Of a stretch of 46,182 nucleotides of DNA, positions 29,054 to 38,355 are shown one piece after another. The DNA is from an uncultured Haliea sp. GTDB taxonomy: Bacteria; Pseudomonadota; Gammaproteobacteria; Pseudomonadales; Halieaceae. Position 1 is the stretch's first letter; each line of letters starts with the position of its first letter. Below the pieces are notes generated by a model, which saw only the letters and a list, made by a program, of their open reading frames with translations, was not told the DNA's origin and searched no databases. The position numbers and the translations under genes were made by a program. The stretch is from assembly GCA_913061115.1 (NCBI GenBank), contig CAJXTK010000004.1, positions 1 to 46,182 on the forward strand, written 5' to 3'.

Positions 29054-29754
29054 ACCCTGCCTCTGGTCAACGTTTCTTGACATTGAAAACCACTCTCGCC
29101 AGGTTCGAATCGGTTATAGACCCGGTTAAGTGAAAACGGAAAGGACACCTGGCTAGACACCACAGTGGTCGCAATAAGCAGTTTTTGCCCCGCAGCGCCC
29201 ATTGTTATTATATGCTGGATACTCAGCCCCTCGGGCAGTCGCAACTCGAACACCAGTTGATGTCCATTCCAGCCGCAAATTTCGGTGCCAAAAGGGGTTT
29301 CTACCTTATGCATTTCACCCGGATAGAATTCACAGATCAGAGAAAAGTCTTCCTCGCGTTTCACGCTGATTTTGTGCGTGTCCTGATCAATCTCCAACAG
29401 GGGCGACTGAGTAATGAGATCCGCCATTCGTGCCAGTCCAAGGACGGAGGAACCGCTGTTGGGCCCTGCGCTGTTTCTGACCATCATCTCTGCGCCTGCA
29501 GGTCGTCGACGACCCTCGCTCTGGGCGCGTCGCTGTGCCTGTCGGTTCAAGTCGCGCGCCATTACATCCAGTTTGTCCTGAGTGCTATCACTGAGGCTGT
29601 AATCCATTTCCCAAGACCCGCTAAAATCTACTGCTTGCAAATTTTCGCGCTGCAATCGAGGCTTCTCTACTGGAGCGCTGGCGCAGCCGGCCAGCAGTGC
29701 ACACACCACAAAAAATGTGACCGCAGTAGACAATGCTGTAAGAGATCTATTCAT
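29032..29754 (-). CDS. Lipoprotein of unknown function
   Basis: A 240-residue putative lipoprotein. From the ATG at 29754 the signal sequence (MNRSLTALSTAVTFFVVCALLAGC) ends in a lipobox with Cys24 as the lipidated residue. The mature part contains a strand-rich region (VDFSGSWEMDYSLSD...; LEIDQDTHKISVKREEDFSLICEFYPGE; GWNGHQLVFELRLPEGL) reminiscent of small beta-barrel/lipocalin-like folds that begin with a GxW motif. That resemblance is structural inference. An upstream in-frame start exists but would displace the signal peptide. It overlaps the following exported-protein gene by 22 bp, so the two probably act together in the envelope. Confidence 0.78.
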   Translation of the reverse strand: MNRSLTALSTAVTFFVVCALLAGCASAPVEKPRLQRENLQAVDFSGSWEMDYSLSDSTQDKLDVMARDLNRQAQRRAQSEGRRRPAGAEMMVRNSAGPNSGSSVLGLARMADLITQSPLLEIDQDTHKISVKREEDFSLICEFYPGEMHKVETPFGTEICGWNGHQLVFELRLPEGLSIQHIITMGAAGQKLLIATTVVSSQVSFPFSLNRVYNRFEPGESGFQCQETLTRGRVCTTESR

Positions 29755-29828
29755 ATGGGCGTGGAGTGTACCCCAAGGCATTCCATGTGAGCGAGTGCCC
29801 GGAGAATAATGCCCCAAAAAATTGACGC

Positions 29829-29865
29829 GCGGCCCAACCCCGCTATAAAGGAGGGTAGCGGCCGC
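29829..29865 (-). terminator. Possible intrinsic terminator of the LLM gene
   Basis: On the minus strand GCGGCC-GCTA ... TAGC ... GGCCGC forms a stem just after the stop codon of the LLM oxidoreductase (29878). A run of T residues (ATTTTTT) begins about 8 bases downstream, a slightly long distance for an ideal terminator. Confidence 0.4.
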
Positions 29866-29877
29866 ACACCATACTAA

Positions 29878-30888
29878 TCAGCCTGCTTTGAGCTCGGCGA
29901 TAATAGACGCCCACATGGCGTCCGGCGCTCCATAGGGTGCATAGATGGCTAGTCGGTCAGCCTCCTTGCCATACTTCTGGCGTAACTTGCCGGCAATTTC
30001 TTCAGGCTTGCCAATGGTGGCGAAAGCCTCTAGAAACGTCTGATCAATATAAGAACCCAGTTCGTCCCAGCGGCCTTCCTTCGACAAACGGTTTAATTCC
30101 GGCTGCAAATCACCATACCCAACCGCCTCCATAGGTGGCCTGTAGGCAGGTGTGGATGCGTAAAACCCGAGTAAGCCTTTGACACTTTCCGTGGCAACAG
30201 CACGCGCTTCTTCGGTCTCTCCTGTAATCACAATGGCGTTAATCTGCAGAATAAAATCGCTGCGCTCACGACCGGATTTTGCTAGCCCTTTATGCACTGC
30301 CGGCAGCGCGTGATCGGTGAGAAAAGGCATACTGTTGAACGGATGAACAATCAACCCATCGGCCACTTCACCGGCTACTTCCGTCATCATGGGGCCCAGT
30401 GCTCCCAGCAATACGGGTGGAACGCCACATTCAAGAGGCCCAGGATTAAACATCGGTGTCATTAAGGTGTGACGAAAATATTTGCCGTGGAAGTCAAGCT
30501 TGCTGCCGTTCTGCCAGCAATCAAAAATGGCTTTCAGCGCTTGAATATATTCTCGCATACGCGCGGCGGGGGGACTAAAATCCACACCAAATCGCTTTTC
30601 GATATGCGGTTTTATTTGTGAGCCAATGCCCAATAAAAATTTCCCGTTACTAAATTTTTGCAAATCCCAGGCTTGATAAGCGAGGTGCATCGGATTTCGG
30701 GGGAAAGCAACGGCGATACCGGTGGCAATCTCAAGTTCCGGCGCATGTTCCGCCGCCAGCACCAACGGGTAAAACGGATCCGAACTGCCTTCCAATGTAT
30801 AAACACCATCGTAACCAATCTCTGACAGGCGTCGAGCCTCGTTTGCAGCGTCGCCGAGTTGTGCGTAGAACGGACCATCAATTTTCAT
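29878..30888 (-). CDS. LLM-class flavin/F420-dependent oxidoreductase
   Basis: A 336-residue luciferase-like monooxygenase-family TIM barrel, resembling the TIGR03617-type oxidoreductases. The ATG at 30888 (MKIDGPFYAQ) has AGGTGA 8 bp upstream; a start at 30912 adds eight residues and lacks one. Typical segments include ARRLSEIGYDGVYTLE, LEIATGIAVAFPRNP, GKFLLGIGSQIKPHIEKRFG and VPPVLLGALGPMMTEVAGEVADG. The cofactor (FMN or F420) and substrate cannot be read from sequence. A second LLM gene is transcribed divergently 199 bp away, with a palindrome between them. Confidence 0.87.
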   Translation of the reverse strand: MKIDGPFYAQLGDAANEARRLSEIGYDGVYTLEGSSDPFYPLVLAAEHAPELEIATGIAVAFPRNPMHLAYQAWDLQKFSNGKFLLGIGSQIKPHIEKRFGVDFSPPAARMREYIQALKAIFDCWQNGSKLDFHGKYFRHTLMTPMFNPGPLECGVPPVLLGALGPMMTEVAGEVADGLIVHPFNSMPFLTDHALPAVHKGLAKSGRERSDFILQINAIVITGETEEARAVATESVKGLLGFYASTPAYRPPMEAVGYGDLQPELNRLSKEGRWDELGSYIDQTFLEAFATIGKPEEIAGKLRQKYGKEADRLAIYAPYGAPDAMWASIIAELKAG

Positions 30889-31000
30889 GCTGAGTTCACC
30901 TGAAAGAATCATATTTATGTATTACAAGCGCGGCAAAGTTACACTAATCATACTGCTTGACCAAATGCCGCCTGCAATAGAGCCTCACAATATAGCAGCG

Positions 31001-31016
31001 GTTCAGCATACTGAAC
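31001..31016. promoter_or_regulatory. Palindromic operator candidate between LLM genes
   Basis: GTTCAG-CATA-CTGAAC is a perfect 6-bp inverted repeat centred in the 199-bp region between the two divergent LLM genes. Size and location suit a TetR-like or other dimeric repressor, but no regulator gene is adjacent. Confidence 0.35.
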
Positions 31017-31087
31017 AGGCTGAGCTAAGAAGTGGGATAAACTGGAAGTCTATATACGCAGTCCACTGTTAAAGAGGCAACACGTTA

Positions 31088-31984
31088 ATGCCATCGACCA
31101 TGAAAATCGGCATCTGTTTACCCTATATGAAAGCCGGCCTGAACCGCGAAGACTATCTGGCCTGGTTCAAGGCAATCGACGATGGCCCATTTCACGCAGT
31201 CTCCTGCGGCGAGCGGGTTCATGGGCCAACCTTTGATATGCGCGTGTTGTTGGCATGTGCAGCGATGGCTACGACCCGGGTCGAGATAACGCCAACACTC
31301 TATGTCTTACCCATGCACAACGCCACTCGGGTTGCCAAAGAACTGGCTACACTGGACATATTATCAGGCGGCAGGGTAAGGAATATCTCTGTCGGCTATG
31401 GCGGACGAACAAAAGACTACGAAGCCGTGGGCGCTAAATTCCACGGGCGCTATGGCAGAATGGATCGTCAGGTAGAAGAAATGCGTGCCGTATGGCGTGG
31501 CGATGAAATTGTTGACGGCGGCGGCATGATAGGCCCTACCCCAACATGGGCCCAAGCACCTCGAATGTTAGCCGGCGCGATGGGACCTAAGAGCATTGAA
31601 CGCTGCGCACAGTGGGCTGACGGCCTCTATGCTTGGTCTGGCAACGGCGAGGAAGTAGAATTAAGCCGCACCTTTGCCATGGCCGATGCTGCATGGGAGC
31701 GAGCAGGTCGCGAACAAATACCCTATCGAATGGGCGGCTTTTGGTACACGCTGGCTGAAAATGGCCAACAAAAGCTCTATGACTATGTCTATGAGTACTT
31801 GTCAATCTCCGGGCCAGAGATTGCCACCATGATGGCTGAATCGGTGCACCGCAGCTCAGCTGACAGCATACTAGCCGCGCTTGATAATGCCGAAGCCGCC
31901 GGTTGCGAAGAGCTTTTCATGGTGCCGGCCACGGCCGATCTTTGTGAGATCGACGGTCTCTGCGAACTGCTAGCAAAGCGCTAA
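31088..31984 (+). CDS. LLM-class oxidoreductase
   Basis: A 298-residue luciferase-like oxidoreductase, more distant from the divergent LLM gene than a recent duplicate would be. Family segments: MKIGICLPYMKAGLNREDYLAWF at the N terminus, VEITPTLYVLPMHNATRVAKELATLDILSGGR, then ISVGYGG and APRMLAGAMGPKSIERCAQWADG. The ATG at 31088 has AAGAGG upstream. Cofactor and substrate are unknown. It is followed, after 222 bp, by an aminotransferase gene on the same strand. Confidence 0.87.
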   Translation: MPSTMKIGICLPYMKAGLNREDYLAWFKAIDDGPFHAVSCGERVHGPTFDMRVLLACAAMATTRVEITPTLYVLPMHNATRVAKELATLDILSGGRVRNISVGYGGRTKDYEAVGAKFHGRYGRMDRQVEEMRAVWRGDEIVDGGGMIGPTPTWAQAPRMLAGAMGPKSIERCAQWADGLYAWSGNGEEVELSRTFAMADAAWERAGREQIPYRMGGFWYTLAENGQQKLYDYVYEYLSISGPEIATMMAESVHRSSADSILAALDNAEAAGCEELFMVPATADLCEIDGLCELLAKR

Positions 31985-32089
31985 AGAACCGCTTCGTTCT
32001 GTTCAGGGAAATACCCTTTACGCAACCTCCATAGCAATGCAGGTCTGCAACCCGTGCGGGGTCATTAAGGAACGCTAGCCGGCTTATTG

Positions 32090-32125
32090 GCGTATTTACC
32101 ACAGGTATCACACGGGTAAATACGC
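32090..32125. repeat. 11-bp inverted repeat upstream of aminotransferase
   Basis: GCGTATTTACC (32090-32100) and GGTAAATACGC (32115-32125) are perfect reverse complements with a 14-bp spacer, in the intergenic region 80 bp upstream of the aminotransferase start. It could be an operator or a weak terminator for the preceding LLM gene; no T tract follows on the plus strand. Confidence 0.5.
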
Positions 32126-32206
32126 ACAATTTCTCCAGCCAACTTAAGCTTGGCCGTAAAACCTGCTACCGTTTAGGCCTGTTTTTCCTCATGGAGCATA
32201 TTGTCA

Positions 32207-33388
32207 ATGACCAGCAGTTTCTTTCCGCCACAGCGCACGCTAATGGGCCCGGGCCCTTCAGATGTCTCTTCTCGCGTACTTGGAGCATTAGCTCGCCCTA
32301 CGATTGGGCATCTTGACCCACTGTTCGTGCAATTAATGGACGAAATAAAGAGCCTGCTGCAGTTCGCTTTTCAGACCAATAACGCGCTTACGCTGCCTAT
32401 ATCCGCACCGGGTTCAGCGGGCATGGAAGCGTGCTTTGTCAATCTAGTGTCGCCGGGAGACAAAGTGATTGTTTGCCAGAACGGCGTATTCGGCGGGCGC
32501 ATGAAAGAAAACGTCGAGCGCTGCGGGGGTACCGCCATCATGGTAGAGGACAAGTGGGGCGACCCCGTCAGCCTGACCAAGGTGGAAGCCGCTTTCGATA
32601 ACCATCCCGATGCTGCCATCCTGGCTTTTGTCCACGCAGAAACATCGACCGGCGTCGCCAGTAATGCCGCATCGCTCTGCGCCCTGGCCACGCGCCACGA
32701 TGCGCTGTCGATTGTTGATGCGGTGACCTCACTCGGCGGCATTGAAGTATTAGTCGACCAGTGGGGCGTCGACGCGATGTATTCCGGCACACAAAAATGT
32801 CTTTCATGTGTGCCGGGGCTGTCCCCTGTCACCTTTAGCGACAAGGCCGCGCAGCGGATTAAAAATCGGCAACACAAAGTACAAAGCTGGTTTCTCGATA
32901 TGCAGCTGGTTATGGGCTATTGGGGTGGCGAAAACAAACGCGCCTATCATCATACTGCGCCCGTCAATAATCTCTATGCACTGCATGAATCATTACTCAT
33001 GCTGCAGGAAGAAGGACTCGCGGCGACGCAGGCTCGTCACTGGCTCAACCATCGCGCGCTTGTAGCGGGTTTGGAGGCTATGGGGCTGTCTATGGCTGTT
33101 GCGCCCAATTATCGCCTGCCTCAGCTCAATTCAGTGATCATTCCTGAAGGCGTGGATGATGCGGCTCTGCGCGCTGCCCTGCTGAACGAGTTTGATCTAG
33201 AAATTGGCGCAGGACTGGGCGGCCTAGCCGGAAAAACGTGGCGTATTGGACTCATGGGTTTTGCCAGCAATGAACGCAATGTGGTGTTTTGCCTCAGCGC
33301 AATGGAAACCATTCTGCAGCGCCAGCAGGCCCCCATCATTACCGGAGAAGCACTTCAGGCAGCCCGCTTGGTGTTTGACGGCGCATAA
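32207..33388 (+). CDS. Class V aminotransferase (alanine-glyoxylate / serine-pyruvate type)
   Basis: A PLP enzyme of 393 residues from the ATG at 32207 (MTSSFFPPQRTLMGPGPSDV); a TTG at 32201 adds two residues. GGAG lies 10 bp before the ATG. The family signature is complete: MGPGPS near the N terminus, GSAGMEA, SIVDAVTSLGG and the PLP-binding Lys197 in SGTQKCLSCVPGL. It probably transfers an amino group from serine, alanine or a purine-degradation product to glyoxylate; the exact donor is not resolved. It is convergent with a YdjM-like gene with only 12 bp between stop codons. Confidence 0.9.
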   Translation: MTSSFFPPQRTLMGPGPSDVSSRVLGALARPTIGHLDPLFVQLMDEIKSLLQFAFQTNNALTLPISAPGSAGMEACFVNLVSPGDKVIVCQNGVFGGRMKENVERCGGTAIMVEDKWGDPVSLTKVEAAFDNHPDAAILAFVHAETSTGVASNAASLCALATRHDALSIVDAVTSLGGIEVLVDQWGVDAMYSGTQKCLSCVPGLSPVTFSDKAAQRIKNRQHKVQSWFLDMQLVMGYWGGENKRAYHHTAPVNNLYALHESLLMLQEEGLAATQARHWLNHRALVAGLEAMGLSMAVAPNYRLPQLNSVIIPEGVDDAALRAALLNEFDLEIGAGLGGLAGKTWRIGLMGFASNERNVVFCLSAMETILQRQQAPIITGEALQAARLVFDGA

Positions 33389-33400
33389 AGTGACGGGACA

Positions 33401-34402
33401 TTATGGCGCGCTTAGCATCTTCCATAGCTGCGCTGTTTTTTCCGTGCTTGTATCTCGGTGCACTTGATAAATGACGTGCTCGTTGTCTTTGGCGTGCGGG
33501 TCCAATTGAATACTCCATAGCGGGGCCACTTCATTGGGAAGCATGGAGTAGCGAATATCAATAATGCGATTGCCGAATTCGGGGGAACGTGCAAGGTAGT
33601 CATTGCTAAACCAACGAAAGCGCTCGATATCTCGCGCTTGTTGCGAATCTTGACGCAGCCAAGGGATATCCCGCTGTATATCTAGCTTCTGCACCGATGT
33701 GCCGTAGAACACCCGCGGCGCTAAGCTGGCTCGAACGGCATCCACATAAAAGCGGTCATCGGTTTCATAGACTGTCTTCCATACCAGAATATTGCCGAAA
33801 CTGGGTTTGGCTTCAAGTCGCGTCGGTGTATGTCCCCGCTGGGATGCTAAGATATAGCCCATACTGATCGCCTCGTTGCGCTGCCATAACCCCAGAGCCA
33901 TGTAGCCGAGAGCCCACACTAGGGCGAGGCGCGCGAAAAGCGGTGTGAGTCGTCTCGCCGACAGCAGCACTCCAATCAGTATTGGAATGGTGAACAGTGG
34001 ATCAATAATAGAAATCGTATTCCAGGCAATCCGCGCGTCGCTAAAAGGCCAGAACAGCATGGTGCCGTAAGTGGTGCAGGCATCCAGCAAGGCGTGGGTC
34101 GCGTAGCCCAGGGTACAAAACAGCCAAGTCTGACGAAATGACAAGCCACGCCGACGCCCAATAACAAAGTGCAACACCGCAGCGCAAATCAGTCCACCGA
34201 AAGGCACAAACATCAGCGAGTGGGTGAACTGTCGATGATACTCGAGAAACAATAAAGGGTCTGTTGAGGACCGAATCAGCACATCAAGATCTGCCGCCAA
34301 TCCAGAAAGAAATCCGAGTAATCCAGCACTAGCGGCATAACGACCAGAGACGCTTGCCTGCGGTAACGTTGCGCCTAAAACTCCCTGGGTTAAAGGGTCC
34401 AT
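33401..34402 (-). CDS. YdjM/DUF457-like membrane-bound metal-dependent hydrolase
   Basis: A 333-residue inner-membrane protein with about four hydrophobic segments in its N-terminal half, then a soluble C-terminal part. The family motifs appear in order: DPLTQGVLGATL at the N terminus, ADLDVLI, HRQFTHSLMF and HALLDACTTYGTMLFWPFSD, whose His/Asp residues are the predicted metal ligands. The family is annotated as membrane-bound metal-dependent hydrolases, sometimes LexA-regulated; I see no LexA site upstream. ATG at 34402 overlaps a possible small upstream frame as TGATG. Confidence 0.88.
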   Translation of the reverse strand: MDPLTQGVLGATLPQASVSGRYAASAGLLGFLSGLAADLDVLIRSSTDPLLFLEYHRQFTHSLMFVPFGGLICAAVLHFVIGRRRGLSFRQTWLFCTLGYATHALLDACTTYGTMLFWPFSDARIAWNTISIIDPLFTIPILIGVLLSARRLTPLFARLALVWALGYMALGLWQRNEAISMGYILASQRGHTPTRLEAKPSFGNILVWKTVYETDDRFYVDAVRASLAPRVFYGTSVQKLDIQRDIPWLRQDSQQARDIERFRWFSNDYLARSPEFGNRIIDIRYSMLPNEVAPLWSIQLDPHAKDNEHVIYQVHRDTSTEKTAQLWKMLSAP

Positions 34403-34569
34403 CAGATCACTCGAATCGGCGTATTCACACTCGTAGGGTGATTGGAACCTCTAGTGATAGGAATTAATTGGTGGACTAATTTTCGACTGTCAATCAGACG
34501 ATAGCGCAGCTTTGACGGAGGCGGCCCTTGGGTATTAATGACGCTGCCAATACCAATTTTTCTACGCAT
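34402..34569 (-). CDS. Possible small basic protein upstream of YdjM-like gene
   Basis: An open frame of 55 codons from the ATG at 34569, ending in a TGA that overlaps the ATG of the YdjM-like gene (TGATG), the usual geometry for translational coupling. The product is basic and I recognise no family. It fills most of the 248-bp space between tamB and the YdjM-like gene. It could equally be chance; there is no strong ribosome binding site. Confidence 0.25.
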   Translation of the reverse strand: MRRKIGIGSVINTQGPPPSKLRYRLIDSRKLVHQLIPITRGSNHPTSVNTPIRVI

Positions 34570-34650
34570 GCAAGCAAGCTCTCTGACGTTCAACGAGGAT
34601 GATTTTAATGTACCTTAGTGTGTCGCTAACTACTACCTTCCGCACTCTCG

Positions 34651-37600
34651 CTACTCGATATCGAAAGAATAATAAAGGTCTATTGAATTTTCGAGGCTAC
34701 TGACTATTTCCAACCAGATCCGGGAGCGAAAATAAAATCGCGCGGTGAGGACATTAATAGGCTCGTAAAAACCGATTCCATAGGAGAGGTATATTCTCTC
34801 ACCAATATAACCACTGAGCGTTGCTGCAGTATCATTTTCTGTACCTTGTGCTCCAAACGCAATGTTGTTGACGCCTGGAATACTGTTGAGCTCTGAGACC
34901 AGTGAAGAGCGGTTCACCACGCCACTAGCCAAAGATAAGGCCAGGGCAGCACCATCACTGCCAGCACCGACGTCCATCCCCCTGCCCCTGAGTAAATACG
35001 ACATGGCATTGGCCTGGGACATCACCGGATCAGAATAAATATCTAACTCAAGGTCTTCCCCTAACGGCCCCTGCACCTGCACGCCTACCGTAATATTGCC
35101 TGCAGTGATATCGCGCTCAGCACGTAAATCAAGTGTGGGATTGCCAGGAGGCCCAGAAAAGCTCAGTGTGCCGCGCTTGATTAGTAGATGACTCTGATAC
35201 GCATAAACCTCGCCCCCAATAGTGCGTAAATTCCCGAACAGCTCCAATGGATGTCCGGGACGTTGTTGCGCATTGAGGTCTCCACCCAAAGTGGTCTGAA
35301 ATACACTGCTGGCAACTTTGAGTTTGTCCTTTATCGCGATCTTCAAATTCATTCTGGTTTTGAAAGGCAACTTTTCCTGCAGTACATTCCCGGCATAATC
35401 AACCTCTACCGCTGACGCTGATATGGAAACACTGTCCTGCGGTAGCTCCTCAAGTTGGACTGAACCTTTATGCACGATGACGTCACCTCTGATAGCAAGA
35501 AGATCCTGTCCTAAGCGCAACTGAAGACTCTCCGACACCTGTAACTGTGCAGACGGTGGATACAAAATAGTATTTTTATGCCCGTCCACCGACAAAGCCA
35601 TACTCAGACGGGGGCGTGTTTTGAGCTCACCGGAAAGCGCAAGTTCGCCACCGCCGAGCAACCCAGATCCTTGTATCTTTGCGCTATCACCGCGCACATC
35701 AAAAGTCAGATCCAAACGATCCAGTTCGGTAGGGTTGTCCGCTAAAAGCAAACCGCCGTTTGACAGCGATAGGCTGCCATAGCCCATGGGTTGGTCTATC
35801 GTTCCTGATAACGAAAGCTTACCCGTCACCTCACCCAACAGGGTAGACACTGCAGGAATGAACCGGGTAAAGGTCGTTAATTGAAGACGATCAAAACGCA
35901 CTGAACCTGCAAGCGCAGTATTTCTGTCAGCAGGCAATTGCAGTTTCACGTCGGCAATCTCGCGTCCTTCGTGCTGTAGTCCCAAGTCCAGCTGGAGGCC
36001 ATCGCTATCGTAGGTAAAACTCGCATCACCCGCCTCCCAGCCAACGATAGCGTTTTGCTCTTCGGGAATTTCCCGAGTGACGGTAACATCCCGCGCCTGT
36101 GCTTTGCCCGTGGCGACAATCTCACCGCTCTGATCCCAACTGGCCTCAATCTCAAATTCCATCGCGCCTTGCATATCCAAGTCTGAAGACAGCAGATCCG
36201 CAAACAGCTTCATATCACCTGACATGTCCGCACTGCCCCGGCCGCGTGCCCCCAGTAACCATTGGTCAGAACAGAGATTTGCGTACTGATTCCGCCAGCA
36301 GTGCGCGTCTAACGCCAGTTGCTCCGTAGCGTCCGACCACACTAATTGCACAGGGTCTGACAGCTGCCACAGCCCAAGGGCCGTTTGCAGTTGCGTGGGC
36401 TTCAGGATGCCTTCCCACAGTGGTCCCTTTCGGGTTCCCGTCAACACCCACGCTCCCACAAAGTCGCCCGCGCTGAGAACGGACACTGACTGTTGCGTAG
36501 CATCTCCTTGCGCCGACAACGATACTGAAGTCAGCTCGACATCACCGAACACCACATCAGCCAGAGCAACGTCGAGACTGAACGGCTGATTCACATCCAA
36601 CCGGTACTCTCCAGCCACCGCTCCCGTGTGCAGCGTTAGACCACGCCAGACAATATTTTGGACCTCTGCGGACAACTGAAACTGCTTCACCTTGGATAAA
36701 ATCAACGCCTCCAACTGCACCTGTCCCTGGTCACCGGCCTGCCACCGGCCGATGTCATCGATGGACAGTTTGACACGACCCACATCGTCTACTGCGCCTC
36801 CCGACCGCAGCGACACCTTAGCGCCGTTTAATTCGGCGTCGAGTTCACTACGGAGTAACCGTATTTCACTATTGATACCCGCGAAGCCGCTAATGTGAGC
36901 GGGCAAGCCATTGATCGCACCGTCTAACTGCACGTCCCGAATACTAACCGCCCAGTGTGCGGCACGCATTTCACCCGAGAGCTGCAGAATACCGGCCATG
37001 CGACCCTCCACAGCGTCGATCACATTCGGCAAATCGACACCGTCGGACTGCAATTGTATTGACCACGTAACGGCATCCGCCACCACCACTTCACCGCTGG
37101 CATACAGTGCATTCTCTGCGGTGCCATCCAGTATCGACAGCTGGCGAATAAGAACCTTCCCCGCCTCATGCTCGCCCTCTAACGACAACGCCAAAGCGTC
37201 ATAATCCTTTCCGGCGGCGACGGCCTGCATTGCAAACTTCTGGCTGGACGCAGTGCCACTGACGGATGCCACAACAGGAAACTCTAATTCAACATCAGGA
37301 AAAAAATCCGGCACGACGTCTAAGTCAGCAAGCCTCACAGCGACATTTGATGTCGCTGTGAGCGTTGCGCTAAAAGGCAGCTCGGCGCCTAGCACATTGA
37401 CCTCTGCATCGACTACGGTCTTAATATCGCCTGCAGAGGTGAGCTGCATTGCCAGTGATGCCAGACTTCCCTGAACGTCTATTGTGAGTCTTTGACCGAA
37501 CAAATCCGGGAGAATAGATGGCTGTGCAAGATCGATTTTTACATCGGCCTGCACAGGCCAATCATCTTCAAACGCCAGTTCGCCCTGCAGCGCGAGCTCA

Positions 37601-38355
37601 CCAAGATCCCGACTACTGACATCCAGTCGAGTCATCTTTAAAACACGATTAAGCCAGCGTCCCGCCAGTATGATGCTGTCCTGTCGGTATTGGGCGCCAT
37701 AGAAATCCCACGAGGGTTCGATCAACGTCAATTCATCAACTAACAGCTCAAACGGGAGATCAACACTCGGCAGCACTGTGGGATCGATGTCAGCAATGTT
37801 TTCGTCCGTCATTTTTTGTAGAACCAACTGTGGCTCTATTATCATGCCGCTGAACACCTTAATGACGGAACCACTGATATGCACCCGACCCCGTGTTGAT
37901 CTCTGTCTCCACTCACCTGCGGACCAATGGACGAGAACGGCATCAGCATCAAGACTTTCTATCTCTAATGCTACAGGGAACGCGATCAACTCAGCGACAT
38001 TTTGGTCATGTAGGTCAGGCTTCGTTTCCACTGCAGGCTCTGAACTTTCCAAAAGTGCAATATCCAGCTTGCTGGCCTGAAACTCGCTAAGACAGATGGT
38101 GCCCCGCAACAGACAGATGGGGTCGACCTGCGTCACTAGTCCTGTCAGCTCAATTTGAATGCCGTCTGTCTCAAGACGTAATCGCTCAAGGTATAATCGG
38201 TCGCTTAAACTGCCGCTACCGTAATTGATCTCTATCGGCAAAACCTGTTCTAGGACCTGGAGCAACCTTTGGCTACCCAGCTCCGTAGAAACAGCAAACA
38301 ACAGTGCTGCCGCGAGCAGCAAAAACAACAGCAGGGATCGCACCACAGCTTTCAA
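34651..38355 (-). CDS. tamB: TamB-like translocation and assembly module protein
   Basis: A 1234-residue AsmA-like/DUF490 envelope protein. One N-terminal membrane anchor (about residues 5-25), a long repetitive beta-strand region with the hydrophobic-groove character of AsmA-family lipid-transfer bridges, and the conserved C-terminal TamB domain from about residue 880 ending YYSFDIE. TamB works with the outer-membrane Omp85 protein TamA; roles include autotransporter assembly and, in other systems, phospholipid transport. The start is a TTG at 38355 overlapping the tamA TGA (TTGA), so translation is coupled to tamA. Confidence 0.92.
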   Translation of the reverse strand: MKAVVRSLLLFLLLAAALLFAVSTELGSQRLLQVLEQVLPIEINYGSGSLSDRLYLERLRLETDGIQIELTGLVTQVDPICLLRGTICLSEFQASKLDIALLESSEPAVETKPDLHDQNVAELIAFPVALEIESLDADAVLVHWSAGEWRQRSTRGRVHISGSVIKVFSGMIIEPQLVLQKMTDENIADIDPTVLPSVDLPFELLVDELTLIEPSWDFYGAQYRQDSIILAGRWLNRVLKMTRLDVSSRDLGELALQGELAFEDDWPVQADVKIDLAQPSILPDLFGQRLTIDVQGSLASLAMQLTSAGDIKTVVDAEVNVLGAELPFSATLTATSNVAVRLADLDVVPDFFPDVELEFPVVASVSGTASSQKFAMQAVAAGKDYDALALSLEGEHEAGKVLIRQLSILDGTAENALYASGEVVVADAVTWSIQLQSDGVDLPNVIDAVEGRMAGILQLSGEMRAAHWAVSIRDVQLDGAINGLPAHISGFAGINSEIRLLRSELDAELNGAKVSLRSGGAVDDVGRVKLSIDDIGRWQAGDQGQVQLEALILSKVKQFQLSAEVQNIVWRGLTLHTGAVAGEYRLDVNQPFSLDVALADVVFGDVELTSVSLSAQGDATQQSVSVLSAGDFVGAWVLTGTRKGPLWEGILKPTQLQTALGLWQLSDPVQLVWSDATEQLALDAHCWRNQYANLCSDQWLLGARGRGSADMSGDMKLFADLLSSDLDMQGAMEFEIEASWDQSGEIVATGKAQARDVTVTREIPEEQNAIVGWEAGDASFTYDSDGLQLDLGLQHEGREIADVKLQLPADRNTALAGSVRFDRLQLTTFTRFIPAVSTLLGEVTGKLSLSGTIDQPMGYGSLSLSNGGLLLADNPTELDRLDLTFDVRGDSAKIQGSGLLGGGELALSGELKTRPRLSMALSVDGHKNTILYPPSAQLQVSESLQLRLGQDLLAIRGDVIVHKGSVQLEELPQDSVSISASAVEVDYAGNVLQEKLPFKTRMNLKIAIKDKLKVASSVFQTTLGGDLNAQQRPGHPLELFGNLRTIGGEVYAYQSHLLIKRGTLSFSGPPGNPTLDLRAERDITAGNITVGVQVQGPLGEDLELDIYSDPVMSQANAMSYLLRGRGMDVGAGSDGAALALSLASGVVNRSSLVSELNSIPGVNNIAFGAQGTENDTAATLSGYIGERIYLSYGIGFYEPINVLTARFYFRSRIWLEIVSSLENSIDLYYSFDIE

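Noticed and set aside
29185-29790. 201-codon plus-strand open frame
   Set aside because: It is antisense to the lipoprotein gene, which has a signal peptide and lipobox and a logical operon partner.
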